Shown: piece after piece, positions 63,993 to 64,000 of the stretch
Position numbering within the stretch: position 1 is the first letter of the stretch
Layout: every line of letters starts with the position of its first letter
DNA from: Bacteroidales bacterium UBA3843
GTDB taxonomy: Bacteria; Bacteroidota; Bacteroidia; Bacteroidales; Paludibacteraceae
Length of the DNA: 64,000 nucleotides
NCBI GenBank assembly: GCA_002392745.1
Contig: DGHR01000014.1
Location: 1-64,000 of the forward strand
Direction: 5' to 3'
Program-made: the position numbers and the translations under genes
The notes under the pieces: model-generated
Told to the model about the DNA's origin: nothing
Seen by the model: the letters and a program-made list of their open reading frames with translations, nothing else
The model's database searches: none

Positions 63993-64000
63993 TTTTACAT

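Overview
The window looks like a chromosomal segment of a Bacteroidales-type Bacteroidota genome. The supporting signs are promoters with a -33 TTTG and a -7 TAnnTTTG box, many very large secreted proteins built from fibronectin, Ig-like, PKD and jelly-roll modules, Por (type IX) secretion-type C-terminal domains, a TonB-dependent receptor with a long pre-signal N-terminus, and OmpA-like surface proteins. I cannot name the genus from the sequence alone.

Layout. Bases 1-864 are non-coding and rich in repeats, with one promoter pointing left out of the window and one pointing right. Bases 865-12264 (+) are a tight seven-gene row: a polyamine ABC importer (potA, potB, an unusual N-terminally extended potC, potD), a TPR lipid-free secreted protein, an outer-membrane barrel protein and a GH88/GH105-type unsaturated glucuronyl hydrolase. 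The row ends in a strong hairpin at 12247-12274. Bases 12323-33715 (-) are a second row: giant secreted protein A (3450 aa), small membrane protein A, a second GH88/GH105-type enzyme, giant protein B (2759 aa) and small membrane protein B. A and B are paralogous pairs, so the locus is a duplicated 'giant plus small partner' unit around a glycosidase. A Bro-N antirepressor-like gene (33778-34656) lies upstream on the same strand. Bases 35038-53552 (-) are a third row: two PKD surface proteins, each followed by a related outer-membrane barrel (one carrying a C-terminal OmpA domain), then a 3192-aa adhesin-like protein (giant C), ending in two hairpins. Bases 54136-64000 (-) carry a lipoprotein esterase, a TonB-dependent receptor, a 58-residue membrane protein, an acetyl-CoA hydrolase/CoA-transferase family enzyme coupled to class II fructose-bisphosphate aldolase, an OPT-family transporter, a fucose-isomerase-like protein and a GtrA-family membrane protein.

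How it fits together (inference). Much of the coding capacity goes to the cell surface. Giants A, B and C and the PKD proteins end in sequences of the kind that direct type IX export. The barrels and small membrane proteins next to them are candidate anchors or partners. The two GH88/GH105-type enzymes suggest use of unsaturated uronate-containing oligosaccharides. Aldolase, the CoA enzyme and the transporters are central metabolism and uptake.

A second theme is short dispersed repeats that are found both between genes and inside coding sequence. They form the hydrophobic core of several signal peptides and surface loops of several enzymes. The most promising observations are the A/B cassette with its shared C-terminal motif, the ThuA/GATase-like domain inside the giants, the duplicated PKD-barrel modules, and the potC fusion.
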